In this document: positions 7,625 through 17,497 of the stretch, piece by piece
Numbering within the stretch: position 1 is the first letter of the stretch
Layout of the letters: the number at the start of each line of letters is the position of its first letter
Assembly: GCF_020531915.1 (NCBI RefSeq)
Contig: NZ_JAJAVG010000004.1
Span: 62,001 to 126,000, forward strand
DNA: 64,000 nt
Direction: 5' to 3'
Source: Methylovorus mays
GTDB taxonomy: Bacteria; Pseudomonadota; Gammaproteobacteria; Burkholderiales; Methylophilaceae
Made by a program: the position numbers and the translations under genes
Notes under the pieces: generated by a model
What the model was told of the DNA's origin: nothing
Seen by the model: only the letters and a program-made list of their open reading frames with translations
The model's database searches: none

Positions 7625-7715
7625 TTTGCCCTGTGAGCGCATGCAATGCCAGGTTAACCGTCGCACTGCTGCAGACTAAAACCCGCAAGTCTGACCTGGG
7701 ATGTAAAATGGTGAC

Positions 7716-8729
7716 ATGACCGATTCTTCCACATCTGCAGCCGAGCCATTTTCCGACCTTAGTCCAGACCTGGTGCTGGACGCGCTGGAAAGCCAGGGAC
7801 TGAAGACAGACGGCCGTCAGCTGGCCTTGAACAGTTACGAAAACCGTGTTTACCAGGTGGGTATTGAAGATGGCCAGCCGGTCGTGGCCAAGTTTTATCG
7901 CCCCCAACGTTGGGATAATCAGCAGATCGGTGAGGAGCATGCGTTTGTGCTGTCACTGGCGGAAGCGGAAATCCCTGCCGTGCCGCCTATCACTATCAAT
8001 GGCAAAACCCTGTTTGAGTACCGCGGTTATCGCTTTGCAGTGTTTGCACGGCGCGGAGGGCGCTCCCCGGAGCTTGATCAGCCGGAAGTGCTGGAATGGA
8101 TGGGGCGCTTCATCGGGCGTATTCATGCGCTGGGTGCGCAACAGCCTTATGTACACCGCCCCACGCTGGATATTGAAAGTTTTGGCAGGATGCCCAGTGA
8201 GTATCTTCTTGAGCATGGCTTTATCCCTGTGGACCTGGAGCAGCCTTACCGTACGGTGATCCAGTTGGCGCTGCAGGGCGTGGCCGAATGTTTTGAACGG
8301 GCGGGCAGGGTGGAGCATATCCGTCTGCATGGTGACTGCCATATGGGCAATGTGTTGTGGACCGATGCCGGGCCGCATTTTGTCGACTTTGATGACAGCC
8401 GCATGGGGCCTGCCATTCAGGATTTATGGATGATGCTGTCTGGCAGTCAGGAGGATATGCGTCGGCAGCTGCAGGCTTTGCTGGATGGCTACGAAGATTT
8501 TTATGATTTCAATCCGGCAGAAGTTTATCTGATCGAGGCCTTGCGTACCCTGAGGCTGATCCACTACGCGGGCTGGCTGGCCATGCGCTGGACCGATCCC
8601 GCTTTTCCGCGCGTTTTCAGCTGGTTCAATACCCAGCAATACTGGCAGGATCGCATTCTGGAGCTGCGCGAACAGGTTGCGCTGATGCAAGAGCCGCCCA
8701 TCCCCATTCAGCGCGGCGGTAATTTCTAG
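7716..8729 (+). CDS. srkA: Stress response serine/threonine protein kinase YihE/SrkA
   Basis: A 337-residue cytoplasmic kinase of the SrkA (YihE, RdoA) family, within the choline-kinase/APH fold. In E. coli it protects against stress-induced cell death linked to reactive oxygen. Visible motifs are NSYENRVYQVG (nucleotide loop), VVAKFYRP with the ATP lysine, HGDCHMGNVLW with catalytic Asp near residue 207, and VDFDDS with the metal Asp near residue 224. The length matches the family. It follows a peroxidase gene but a terminator lies between them, so they are not one operon. The ATG at 7716 lacks a strong ribosome binding site but gives the expected N-terminus. Confidence 0.93.
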   Translation: MTDSSTSAAEPFSDLSPDLVLDALESQGLKTDGRQLALNSYENRVYQVGIEDGQPVVAKFYRPQRWDNQQIGEEHAFVLSLAEAEIPAVPPITINGKTLFEYRGYRFAVFARRGGRSPELDQPEVLEWMGRFIGRIHALGAQQPYVHRPTLDIESFGRMPSEYLLEHGFIPVDLEQPYRTVIQLALQGVAECFERAGRVEHIRLHGDCHMGNVLWTDAGPHFVDFDDSRMGPAIQDLWMMLSGSQEDMRRQLQALLDGYEDFYDFNPAEVYLIEALRTLRLIHYAGWLAMRWTDPAFPRVFSWFNTQQYWQDRILELREQVALMQEPPIPIQRGGNF

Positions 8730-8908
8730 CGGTCTCTCCCTGGCCTGCGTTGTATATGGCCCATCTGTGCTGACAACTGTACTGTAAAAATTCCCTTTAT
8801 CTGTGTCTGCCAATCCTGACGCGATGCCCATAGGATAACCATATCCAACTCCGGCTGCCGGCCTCATTGGCAGCGGAATCATCGAGTTAACAGGAAGTTT
8901 GCCCGCAT

Positions 8909-11212
8909 ATGTCAGATAACAAAGTTGTTCGCCATTACCCACACCCTGCTGCTGGCTGGGGCGCATTGAAAAATGTGGCTTTTCAGCTGGTAAATCAGCG
9001 CATTCCGGCGAAAGGTGTCATTACCTTGCTGTCGCAGAATCAGCCTGATGGGTTTGACTGCCCAGGGTGCGCATGGCCTGACAAAGAGCACACCTCTACC
9101 TTTGAATTTTGTGAAAATGGTGTCAAGGCAGTCGCTGCAGAAGCGACTGCCAAGCGAGTCACGCCGGAATTCTTTGCCAAGCACACGGTGGCTGAACTCA
9201 TGGAGTGGAGCGATTTCAAGCTGGAAGATCAGGGGCGCCTGACCAATCCCATGCGCTATGACAGCGCCACCGACAAATACGTACCGCTGGAGTGGGATGA
9301 AGCCTATGCCATGATAGGCCGCCAGCTGAATACGCTGTCTCATGCCGATCAGGCCGTGTTTTACACCTCTGGCCGTGCCAGTAACGAAGCCGCTTTCCTC
9401 TATCAGCTGTTCGGCCGGGAATTCGGTACCAATAACTTCCCGGATTGCTCGAACATGTGTCACGAGTCCACCAGTGTGGGCTTGCCGGAAATGGTCGGCA
9501 TCGGCAAGGGCAGTGTGACCCTGGAAGATTTTGAGCATACCGATACCTTGCTGCTGTTTGGTCATAACCCGGCCACTAACCATCCCCGCATGCTGGGCGA
9601 GCTGCGCGAGTGTGCTCGCCGTGGCGCCAAGATTGTCTCCATCAACCCATTGCGTGAACGTGGCCTCGAAAAATTTGCCGACCCGCAAAGCATCGTTGAA
9701 ATGGTGACCTTTGGCGGCACCAAGATCAGTGAGATTTATGTACAACCCAAGCTGGGTGGTGACCTGGCCTTTGTCAAAGGCATGATCAAATGCCTGATCG
9801 AATGGGATGATCAGGCGATTGCTACTGGCGGAAAACGCATCATGGATGTGGATTTCCTGCAGCAACATACTCACGGTTTTGACAGTTTCGCTGCCGACAT
9901 TCGTGCCGAAAGCTGGGAGCCCATCCTGGTTGAGTCTGGCGTCAGCCGCGAGCAGATTGAATCCGTGGCCACTATCTATGCCAACGGTGAGCGCGTGATT
10001 GCCACCTGGGGCATGGGCATTACCCAGCACAAGCATTCGGTGGCGACCATTCAGATGATTACCAATCTGATGCTGTTGCGCGGCAATATCGGCAAGCCCG
10101 GCGCTGGTCTGTGCCCGATGCGCGGCCATAGCAATGTGCAGGGCAATCGCACCATTGGTATCTACGAAAAGCCTTCCAGTGCCTTCCTGGATAGCCTGGG
10201 CACGGTTTACAACTTTGAGCCACCACGCAAGCATGGGCATGACGTGGTGAGTGCCATCCGTGGCATGCTGGATGGCAACGTCAAGGTCTTCATCAGCCTG
10301 GGCGGCAACTTCTCGATTGCGACACCGGATACGGACCGTACCTGGCAGGGGCTGCGTAATTGCGACCTGACTGTGCAGATATCCACCAAGCTTAACCGGA
10401 CCAACCTGATACACGGCAAAGATGCACTGATACTGCCATGCCTGGGCCGCACCGAAGTCGACATGCAAGCCTCCGGCGCGCAAGGCGTGACGGTAGAAGA
10501 CTCCATGAGCATGGTGCATATCTCTTATGGCATGAATAAGCCAGCCTCGCCGCATATCAAGTCCGAGCCTGCGATCGTAGCGGGTATTGCCCATGCCACC
10601 CTGAAAAACAGCAAAACGCCCTGGCTTTGGTACATTGAGGATTACAGCCGCATTCGCAACGATATCGAGCGTGTGCTGCCTGACTTTGCCCAGTACAACG
10701 AACGCATCAAGGTGCCAGGCGGCTTCCGTCTGCCCGTGCCGTCTTACGACCGCGTCTGGCGCACCGCCAGCGGCAAGGCAGAGTTCCGCGTGCACGCCAT
10801 TCCCCGCGATCTGCCTATCCACAAGGCACGCGAGCAGTTTGGCAGCAAGGTGTTCAACCTGATGACCACGCGTTCGCATGACCAGTACAACACTACGATT
10901 TACGGACTGGATGATCGCTATCGCGGTATTTTTGGCGAGCGTCGCGTCGTATTCGTCAATAAGGAAGATCTGGCTGAGCATGGCCTGAAAGCTGGTGAGT
11001 ATGTTGATCTGGTCAGTGTCTGGCAGGATGGCATTACCCGGCGCGCAGACCGCTTCTTGCTGGTGGAATACGATATTCCTCGTGGTTGCCTGGGAGGGTA
11101 TTACCCAGAGACCAATAATCTGGTGCCATTGGAAAGCGTGGCGGATATTTCGCATACGCCAACGTCCAAATCGGTACCGGTGCTGATGGAGCCGCATCGT
11201 GCAGCCGCTTAG
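8909..11212 (+). CDS. FdhF/YdeP family molybdopterin oxidoreductase (FDH4A-type formate dehydrogenase)
   Basis: A 767-residue cytoplasmic molybdopterin enzyme of the FdhF/YdeP family; it should carry bis-MGD. Key stretches are DCPGCAWPD near residue 50, FYTSGRASNEAAFLYQLFG, NNFPDCSNMCHESTSVGL (the cysteine region where FdhF has selenocysteine), LLFGHNPATNHPRM, and GLCPMRGHSNVQGNRT. The C-terminal aspartate-decarboxylase-like domain (TTRSHDQYNTTIYGLDDRYRG) is complete. In Methylobacterium the homologue Fdh4A is needed for formate oxidation to CO2 during methanol growth, so I infer that role here; YdeP of E. coli instead affects acid resistance. AGGAAG precedes the ATG. The next gene overlaps its 3' end by 14 bases. 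Confidence 0.85.
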   Translation: MSDNKVVRHYPHPAAGWGALKNVAFQLVNQRIPAKGVITLLSQNQPDGFDCPGCAWPDKEHTSTFEFCENGVKAVAAEATAKRVTPEFFAKHTVAELMEWSDFKLEDQGRLTNPMRYDSATDKYVPLEWDEAYAMIGRQLNTLSHADQAVFYTSGRASNEAAFLYQLFGREFGTNNFPDCSNMCHESTSVGLPEMVGIGKGSVTLEDFEHTDTLLLFGHNPATNHPRMLGELRECARRGAKIVSINPLRERGLEKFADPQSIVEMVTFGGTKISEIYVQPKLGGDLAFVKGMIKCLIEWDDQAIATGGKRIMDVDFLQQHTHGFDSFAADIRAESWEPILVESGVSREQIESVATIYANGERVIATWGMGITQHKHSVATIQMITNLMLLRGNIGKPGAGLCPMRGHSNVQGNRTIGIYEKPSSAFLDSLGTVYNFEPPRKHGHDVVSAIRGMLDGNVKVFISLGGNFSIATPDTDRTWQGLRNCDLTVQISTKLNRTNLIHGKDALILPCLGRTEVDMQASGAQGVTVEDSMSMVHISYGMNKPASPHIKSEPAIVAGIAHATLKNSKTPWLWYIEDYSRIRNDIERVLPDFAQYNERIKVPGGFRLPVPSYDRVWRTASGKAEFRVHAIPRDLPIHKAREQFGSKVFNLMTTRSHDQYNTTIYGLDDRYRGIFGERRVVFVNKEDLAEHGLKAGEYVDLVSVWQDGITRRADRFLLVEYDIPRGCLGGYYPETNNLVPLESVADISHTPTSKSVPVLMEPHRAAA

Positions 11213-11471
11213 GGTAGAAACGGCCCAGGAAGTCGAGTACTTTCTGAGCGCCTTGCTGGGCGACATGCTGGCTGAGACGGAACGCGGCCGCAAGACCATT
11301 CCCATGGCCGCCTTGTGCAAGCGCTTGAGCGTGCGCATGAGCACCTTGCAGCGACACCTGACCAGTCTTGCCGAGCATGGTGTGGTGACGGTGCATTGCG
11401 ATGATGCAGGCCGCTGGACCACAGAACTGACCGCCTATGGCATGGGCTTGTTCGACCAGCTTGCTGCCTGA
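11199..11471 (+). CDS. Small winged-helix-like partner gene of the formate dehydrogenase
   Basis: A 90-residue protein whose start lies within the last codons of the oxidoreductase gene, so translation is coupled. Residues 38-66 (LCKRLSVRMSTLQRHLTSL then GVVTV) look like a helix-turn-helix with a short wing (DDAGRWTTELTAYG). The N-terminal third is helical (EVEYFLSALLGDMLAETERG). FDH4-type loci in methylotrophs have a small second gene (fdh4B) after the large one, and this position fits; I cannot verify sequence similarity. It could be a maturation or activity partner rather than a DNA-binding regulator, because coupled stoichiometric translation is unusual for a repressor. Confidence 0.7.
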   Translation: MQPLRVETAQEVEYFLSALLGDMLAETERGRKTIPMAALCKRLSVRMSTLQRHLTSLAEHGVVTVHCDDAGRWTTELTAYGMGLFDQLAA

Positions 11472-11502
11472 GCCGGGCAGCGCAGGCTGCATGAAGTAAA
11501 AA

Positions 11503-11523
11503 TCCCTGCCGGGCGGGCAGGGA
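11503..11523 (-). terminator. Terminator-like hairpin reading leftwards
   Basis: TCCCTGCC (11503-11510) and GGCAGGGA (11516-11523) pair with a 5-base loop. On the minus strand the stem is followed by TTTTTAC, so it would stop leftward transcription; on the plus strand no T tract follows. No minus-strand gene ends here, so it may block antisense transcription into the formate dehydrogenase operon. Confidence 0.5.
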
Positions 11524-11564
11524 CTAGGGTATATTAAGCCGTCCCCGGCCATCCTGATATACCC

Positions 11565-12980
11565 ATGAAGTTATACGTCACCGTCGCTACTCGCATCCGT
11601 GCATTAATCGATGAGAGCGTGTTGCGTCCTGGCGACAAAGTCTTTTCGGTGCGTGAAGCGAGCCTGAAGTACAAGGTCAGCATCAGTACCGTCATCAAAG
11701 CCTACGAGCTGCTGGAGCAGGAGGGCGTGATCTACAGCCATCCGCAGTCTGGCTATTATGTATCCCAGCGTCAGCCACCATCGCGTAAACCCCATGCTGC
11801 CCCCGCTCCAGCGCGTCAGCTCACGCAGGTAGAGCTGGTGTTGTCCACACTGCGCTCCATCCGGGAGTCCGGCACGATTCCCCTGGGCTCGCCTTTTCCG
11901 GACGCCCAGCTGTTTCCGGTCAAGAAAATCCGTAATTATGAAAATGCCCTGAATGCCGATAATGGCGACTGGGGTGTGCTGAATGATTTGCCGCCAGGCA
12001 ATGAAAGCCTGCGACAACAGATTGCCAAGCGCTATCTGGATGTCGGCATAGATGTTTCGCCGCGCGATATCGTGATTACCCATGGCGCTACAGAGGCGAT
12101 CAGCCTGTGTCTGCAGGCCGTGGCAAAAGCTGGCGATACCATTGCTGTCGAGGCCCCAGGTTATTACGCACTGGCTAATGCCGTAGAGCGTATGGGCATG
12201 AAAGTGGCTGAAGTCCGCACGCATCCTGAAGAGGGCATGGAGCTTGATGCCTTACAGGCCTTGATGGAAAACGTGCAGATTGCGGCAGTGCTATTGACCG
12301 CCAATTTCCAGAATCCCCAAGGCTCGGTCATGCCGGATGCCAAGAAGCAGGCCCTGGTCAATCTGCTGGCGGCGAAGCGCATTCCACTGATTGAGGATGA
12401 CGTCTATCAGGAGCTGTATTTTGGCGATGCCCCGCCATTGCCGATCAAGGCCTATGACAAGGATGGACTGGTGCTGCATTGCGCTTCGTTTTCCAAGTCG
12501 CTCGCCCCGGGCTATCAAGTAGGCTGGACGCTCCCTGGGCAATATCGCGAGAAAGTGGAAAAACTGATGTTCCTGAATAGCCTGTCCATTCCATCCGCCC
12601 CGCAGATTGCCATTGCCAAATTCATGAAGCGCAGCAGTCATGCCCTGCATTTGCGTCATTTGCGGCATATGTTGAAGTCCAACTACGTGCTGATCAAGGC
12701 GGCGATTGAAGCGCATTTCCCGGCCGGCACCCGCATTTCCCATCCCGGCGGCGGTTATGTCGTCTGGCTGGAATTGCCTGTAGGAGTGGATGCCCTGGAT
12801 CTCTATGGCTTATGTATCGCGAAGGGTATCTCCATTGCGCCTGGAGCCTTGTTTAGCCGCCGGGGGGAGTTGCGTAATTTCATGCGGCTTAACTTCAGTC
12901 ACCCATGGACACCGGCGATAGAGCTGGCGGTGAAGGAAGTGGGCGCGCTGGCGTGCGGCCTGTTGGCGCCACAGCCTTAA
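11565..12980 (+). CDS. MocR-family regulator (GntR winged helix fused to PLP aminotransferase-like domain)
   Basis: A 471-residue transcription regulator. Residues 1-70 are a GntR winged helix (LRPGDKVFSVREASLKYKVS, then STVIKAYELLEQEGVI), followed by a linker and a fold-type I aminotransferase domain. The PLP lysine is in SFSKSLAPGYQVGW; NFQNPQGSVMP and EDDVYQELYFG are the cofactor-binding motifs. Relatives such as PdxR, GabR and TauR sense PLP or amino compounds; the ligand here is unknown. The closest neighbour is the formate dehydrogenase unit, 90 bases upstream and separated by the minus-strand hairpin, so the gene is probably transcribed from its own promoter and may control a distant target. 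Confidence 0.93.
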   Translation: MKLYVTVATRIRALIDESVLRPGDKVFSVREASLKYKVSISTVIKAYELLEQEGVIYSHPQSGYYVSQRQPPSRKPHAAPAPARQLTQVELVLSTLRSIRESGTIPLGSPFPDAQLFPVKKIRNYENALNADNGDWGVLNDLPPGNESLRQQIAKRYLDVGIDVSPRDIVITHGATEAISLCLQAVAKAGDTIAVEAPGYYALANAVERMGMKVAEVRTHPEEGMELDALQALMENVQIAAVLLTANFQNPQGSVMPDAKKQALVNLLAAKRIPLIEDDVYQELYFGDAPPLPIKAYDKDGLVLHCASFSKSLAPGYQVGWTLPGQYREKVEKLMFLNSLSIPSAPQIAIAKFMKRSSHALHLRHLRHMLKSNYVLIKAAIEAHFPAGTRISHPGGGYVVWLELPVGVDALDLYGLCIAKGISIAPGALFSRRGELRNFMRLNFSHPWTPAIELAVKEVGALACGLLAPQP

Positions 12981-12999
12981 ACCTTACGCTCACGCAGTC

Positions 13000-15735
13000 T
13001 TAAAACGCCAGCGTTTCAAATTTGTCTGCAGGGACAGCGGGCGAGAACCAGTAGCCTTGTCCGTAATCGCAGCCAGCGGCTTTCAGCAGGGCGCATTGTT
13101 CTTCCGTTTCTATCCCTTCTGCAATCACGCTCAAGCCCAGCTTGTGCGCCATGGCGATGATGGATTCACACAGGGCGAGATCGTCTGGCTGCGTGGAGAT
13201 ATTGCGCACAAAGGATTGGTCGATCTTGATGTAATCAATATCAAACCGTCGCAGGTATGCCAATGAAGAATAGCCAGTGCCAAAGTCATCCAGCGCGACC
13301 TGAATTCCGGCATCGCGAAACGCCAACAGCTTTTTGGACACATTCTGGCTGGTATCCAGCAAAAGCCCCTCGGTAATTTCAACCACCAGGCTCTGTCCGA
13401 CCAGTCCCAACTGTTTCATGTAATCCAGCCAATGATCATGTGTGGAACTTTCGTTCTTGAACTGGATGGGCGATTTGTTGACGCTGATCTGGAAATGCGA
13501 GCCGCGCTGTTGCTGCCATTTCTTGACCTGCACCATGGACTGTTCGAACACCCAGTCGCCGATCTCCATGATCAGGCCGGTTTCTTCTGCAATCGGGATG
13601 AACTCGGCCGGGCTGACCATGCCCCGCTGGGGATGATGCCAGCGCAACAGCGCTTCGGCTTTTTCGATGGCGCCGCTGGCGAGGTGAATGATAGGCTGGT
13701 AGTACACCTGAAGCTGCTTGCCATGCAGGGCAAGTCGCAGGTCATTGGTGATCAGCATTTTCTGGTGGGCGGCTTGCTGCATGGATGGCGTGAAGTAGCT
13801 GATGCGGTTTCTGCCACTGGCTTTGGCAGAGTACATGGCCTGATCCACGTTTTTGAGCAGATTGTCTATGCTGCTGGCATCCGAAGGGTAGAGCGTGATG
13901 CCCATGCTGGCAGATACAAAGGCAATGTCCTCCCCCAATTTGAATGATTCACTCAGCTTGCACAAAATGGCATGCGCAATGCGGTCAATGCTGTTCAGGT
14001 CATCCAGCTCGCTCAGGATGATGATGAATTCATCTCCCCCCAGCCTGGCCACGGTATCGGTATCGCGCACGCAGTGATTGATACGGCGCGCGGCTTCTTG
14101 CAACAGCTGGTCGCCTCTGTCATGGCCCAGGGTGTCATTGACCTCCTTGAAGTGATCCAGGTCCAGAAAAAGCAGGGCCAGGGGGAGGTCAAGTCGATTG
14201 GATTTCTTGATTTCCTGTGCCAGCCGGTCATAAAACATCCGGCGGTTGGGAAGCTCGGTCAACTGGTCAAAGTTAGCTTGTTTCCAGACCAGGTTTTCCG
14301 ATTCCTTGAGCTTGCTGATATCGGTATGCGTGCCCACCATGCGCAACGGCCTGCCGTCAGGTGCCCAGTCCACTACCATGCCGCGGGCCAGTATCCATTT
14401 CCAGCTGCCATCCTTGCACAGCAAGCGATGCTCATTGACGTATTGCGAGGTTTCCCCATTCATGTATTTTTCCAGGTCACTCAAGACCCGCGACACATCT
14501 TCCGGATGAATACGCTCTTTCCAGGCTTCCAGTTCCGGGCCCATCTCCCAGTCTTCCAGGCCCAGCATGTTTTTCCAGCGCGATGAACGGATTACCTCAT
14601 TTTTTTCGATGTCCCAATCCCAGACGCCATCCCCGGAGCCTTCCAGTGCAAATTTCCAGCGCTGCTCGCTCAAGGTGAGTTCCTTATGCATCACCCGCAT
14701 GGTTGCCAATGCCTGTGAGCGATAGGCAAACAGGCGGCTCAGCAAATAAAGCAGTATGCTGACCGCCAAGCCCGCACCGGCGATCAGGCTGGAGCGGTGT
14801 CTATCCAGAGCGGCCTCAAAAGTTGGTTTGGATGCAATATGTACATTCCATACCCGCCCATGTATTTCCAGTTGCCGGAAAGATTCATAGCGAGGAACCC
14901 ATGGTTTGTCGAGCTCGGGGCTCTGATATACAGGTAAGGTCGCCAGGGTGTCCGAGATATCGATGATTCGAATGGCAAGTTGAGAAACCTCCTGCTCAAA
15001 TATTTCCCCCATCAAGGTCGCGATATCAAAACTGGAAAATACCCATCCTTGGATATTGTGTTCCCTCTCTGCCATGGACTGCCCTCGCATCCTGTTGGAA
15101 TAGACAGGCAAGATAATGTCCAGCGTGGCAATATTGGAGGCGCGGTTTTGCCGCAGGATAGGCGGGGTCAGATGGGTGTCAGCATCCTGCATGGCTTTTT
15201 TAAAAGCGGCGAATCGACTGGTTGGTATTCTGATATCCTGCCGGATACAGGCATCGCTGGCAGAGAAGGGCTGGCTATAAATGACCGGAATGCTGGGTGT
15301 TGTCTGAGTAGCGCTGGTCGGCTCTGGTAATGCTTTGCCGTCGGGTTTGGGCTGGCTTGACATGCGAGCGATGCTTGCATAAGCAACACATAACAAGCCT
15401 TGATGATTGTCGAGATTTTTCAGGCTGTCTGTGTAAGCGAGAAACTCATCCTCTTCAACGGCGGTCGATGCCTTGAACAAACTTTGGACACCTCGCAACA
15501 TACTCTCTTGAATTGCAAGGTATTGTTCAAGCTTATTCACAACCAGTTGGGATTTCAAATCAAACTCGGACTCAAGTCTGAGTGACTCCTGCTCTCTGGA
15601 TTGATGCCAAAGCTGATAGGTCACACTGAGGCAAGCCAGCAAAACCAGCCATGGCCAGAGTTTCCCATTTCCGCCCCAGAGTCTGATTTTTCTGACTTTA
15701 TAGAGCAGTGACTTGTCTGACGAATGTATGCCCAT
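13000..15735 (-). CDS. CHASE-PAS-GGDEF-EAL cyclic-di-GMP signalling protein
   Basis: A membrane protein of 911 residues from ATG 15735. It has a first membrane helix near residues 27-45 (WPWLVLLACLSVTYQLWH), a periplasmic CHASE sensor to about residue 300, a second helix near 312-335, a PAS/PAC domain (YVNEHRLLCKDGSWKWILAR), an intact GGDEF motif near residue 563 (ARLGGDEFIIIL) and an EAL domain starting EALLRWHHP near residue 694 with DDFGTGYSSLAYL. Both catalytic motifs look complete, so it may make or degrade c-di-GMP; in such fusions one activity usually dominates. A start at 15858 would add 41 residues with no recognisable role; GGAAGG ahead of 15735 supports the shorter form. It converges with the MocR gene. 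Confidence 0.92.
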   Translation of the reverse strand: MGIHSSDKSLLYKVRKIRLWGGNGKLWPWLVLLACLSVTYQLWHQSREQESLRLESEFDLKSQLVVNKLEQYLAIQESMLRGVQSLFKASTAVEEDEFLAYTDSLKNLDNHQGLLCVAYASIARMSSQPKPDGKALPEPTSATQTTPSIPVIYSQPFSASDACIRQDIRIPTSRFAAFKKAMQDADTHLTPPILRQNRASNIATLDIILPVYSNRMRGQSMAEREHNIQGWVFSSFDIATLMGEIFEQEVSQLAIRIIDISDTLATLPVYQSPELDKPWVPRYESFRQLEIHGRVWNVHIASKPTFEAALDRHRSSLIAGAGLAVSILLYLLSRLFAYRSQALATMRVMHKELTLSEQRWKFALEGSGDGVWDWDIEKNEVIRSSRWKNMLGLEDWEMGPELEAWKERIHPEDVSRVLSDLEKYMNGETSQYVNEHRLLCKDGSWKWILARGMVVDWAPDGRPLRMVGTHTDISKLKESENLVWKQANFDQLTELPNRRMFYDRLAQEIKKSNRLDLPLALLFLDLDHFKEVNDTLGHDRGDQLLQEAARRINHCVRDTDTVARLGGDEFIIILSELDDLNSIDRIAHAILCKLSESFKLGEDIAFVSASMGITLYPSDASSIDNLLKNVDQAMYSAKASGRNRISYFTPSMQQAAHQKMLITNDLRLALHGKQLQVYYQPIIHLASGAIEKAEALLRWHHPQRGMVSPAEFIPIAEETGLIMEIGDWVFEQSMVQVKKWQQQRGSHFQISVNKSPIQFKNESSTHDHWLDYMKQLGLVGQSLVVEITEGLLLDTSQNVSKKLLAFRDAGIQVALDDFGTGYSSLAYLRRFDIDYIKIDQSFVRNISTQPDDLALCESIIAMAHKLGLSVIAEGIETEEQCALLKAAGCDYGQGYWFSPAVPADKFETLAF

Positions 15736-16112
15736 GCAAGTGAATCGCCTTCCCTCTTCAGAGTACCCAGCTTTGTATAGTGATATATCGGCAAGTTTGT
15801 TCTTGTCTGAATGCTGGTGATTTTTATATGAGCACTTGCATGGTGTACGAGGAGCCATCGTTCCTGGCTATATCCTGCCGTGCGCACTTTCTTATTGCAT
15901 GCAATATAGCGCTATATTCAGGAGAGAGGAATAGCATACTCAGCGGTATAGCTTGGCACGGTTTTCTATGCATAACTATTGAGCGTTGAGCTTCAGCCGC
16001 ATGTCGTGTAGGCGAATTCCTACATGGGTCTGATAGCCTCGCTGACAGGCTCTAACTCCATACGCGCATATACTGATTGCCAGGTTTTATTTCGTAGCGT
16101 GAAGGATAATGA
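15736..16112. other. Divergent intergenic region
   Basis: This 377-base stretch separates the c-di-GMP protein (leftward) from the sugar dehydrogenase (rightward) and must hold both promoters. I see no conserved gene, tRNA or strong operator. The right end supplies AAGGA ahead of ATG 16113. If the upper start of the leftward gene (15858) were used, the first 120 bases would be coding. Confidence 0.5.
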
Positions 16113-17450
16113 ATGTCTGCATTGAAGATGTTACCGATTAGTCTGATGACCGTACTACTCGCAGGATGTGGCGATACTGCCAATCTTCCTGTCACCGATG
16201 GCATGGGTGCAAAGCCCGTGTTGCCTGCTCCCAAATCCACCTTGCTGCCAACGGTCAATGTGGCCAAAGCGGTTGGCTGGGATGGCAGTGCCAAACCCGT
16301 CGCAGCAGATGGACTGGAAGTCCGACGATTTGCCAGTGGCCTGGATCATCCGCGCTGGTTGTATACCTTGCCCAATGGCGATCTTTTGGTGGCCGAAAGC
16401 AACGCACCACAAAAGGAGGACCAGAAATTCAGTCTGCGAGGCTGGATCGCGGGCTGGTTCATGCAGCGCGCCGGCGCGGGCGTCAAGAGTCCGGACCGTA
16501 TTACCTTGTTGCGTGATACGGATGGCGATGGCGTAGCCGATTACCGCAAGGTGTTTATCGATGGCTTGCATTCCCCATTTGGCATGGCACTGGTTGGTAA
16601 TGTTTTTTATGTGGCCAATGCTAATGCATTGGTCAAGTTTCCTTATACGCCAGGAGCGGATCATATAGACGCTGCAGGTGAAAAGGTGGTGGATCTGCCT
16701 GCCGGAATCAATCATCACTGGACCAAGAATGTGATTGCCAGCGCTGATGGCAGCAAGTTATATGTGACAGTGGGCTCGAACAGCAATGTCGCCGAAAATG
16801 GCATGGATATCGAAAAAGACCGCGCGGCCATTCTCGAAGTCAATCCCGAGAATGGTCAATATCGCCTGTTTGCTTCCGGTTTGCGCAACCCGAACGGAAT
16901 GGCCTGGGAGCCAAAAACCGGCGCATTGTGGACAGTGGTGAACGAGCGCGATGAAATCGGCAGCGATCTGGTGCCGGATTACCTGACCTCCGTCAAGGAA
17001 AACGCTTTTTATGGCTGGCCATACAGCTACTATGGTCAACATGTGGATACCCGTGTCCAGCCGCAGGACGCTGAGAAAGTCAGCAAAGCCATTGCCCCAG
17101 ATTATGCATTGGGCCCACATACGGCATCGCTGGGTCTGCTAGCGGCCAAGGGTAATACCTTGCCAGCTGCTTATACAGAAGGCATGTTCATCGGCCAGCA
17201 TGGCTCATGGAATCGCAATCCAAAAAGCGGTTACAAAGTGATCTTTGTGCCCTTTGCTGATGGCAAACCTGCTGGACCTGCGCAAGATGTGCTGACGGGG
17301 TTCCTGAATACCAACGAAGAGGCACAAGGGCGTCCAGTGGGGCTAACGCTGGATCAGCATGGCGCACTGCTGGTAGCGGATGATGTCGGCAATACTATCT
17401 GGCGCGTGACCCCCAAGTTCGTTACGGCATCTCAGGATGCTCAGCCTTGA
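16113..17450 (+). CDS. PQQ-dependent sugar dehydrogenase-like lipoprotein (sorbosone dehydrogenase family)
   Basis: A 445-residue periplasmic protein of the soluble glucose/sorbosone dehydrogenase beta-propeller family, which oxidises sugars or aldehydes with PQQ. The N-terminus ends in a lipobox (VLLAGC, Cys 19), so it should be membrane-anchored. Propeller blades show [66 protein letters not shown] and [16 protein letters not shown], typical of this family. The substrate is unknown. The gene is followed 47 bases later by a DUF3096-like small membrane gene and a terminator, so the two probably form a short operon. AAGGA precedes the ATG. Confidence 0.9.
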   Translation: MSALKMLPISLMTVLLAGCGDTANLPVTDGMGAKPVLPAPKSTLLPTVNVAKAVGWDGSAKPVAADGLEVRRFASGLDHPRWLYTLPNGDLLVAESNAPQKEDQKFSLRGWIAGWFMQRAGAGVKSPDRITLLRDTDGDGVADYRKVFIDGLHSPFGMALVGNVFYVANANALVKFPYTPGADHIDAAGEKVVDLPAGINHHWTKNVIASADGSKLYVTVGSNSNVAENGMDIEKDRAAILEVNPENGQYRLFASGLRNPNGMAWEPKTGALWTVVNERDEIGSDLVPDYLTSVKENAFYGWPYSYYGQHVDTRVQPQDAEKVSKAIAPDYALGPHTASLGLLAAKGNTLPAAYTEGMFIGQHGSWNRNPKSGYKVIFVPFADGKPAGPAQDVLTGFLNTNEEAQGRPVGLTLDQHGALLVADDVGNTIWRVTPKFVTASQDAQP

Positions 17451-17497
17451 TCCGTCTTTCTTAACTGTCCAATCCTCAACACAAACAGGAGCATGCG

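Noticed and set aside
8912-11422. 836-codon open frame antisense to the formate dehydrogenase gene
   Set aside because: It exactly mirrors a conserved gene with biased codons; its translation is rich in His, Gln and Cys with no domain, typical of a shadow frame. The overlap with a strong functional gene explains its length.
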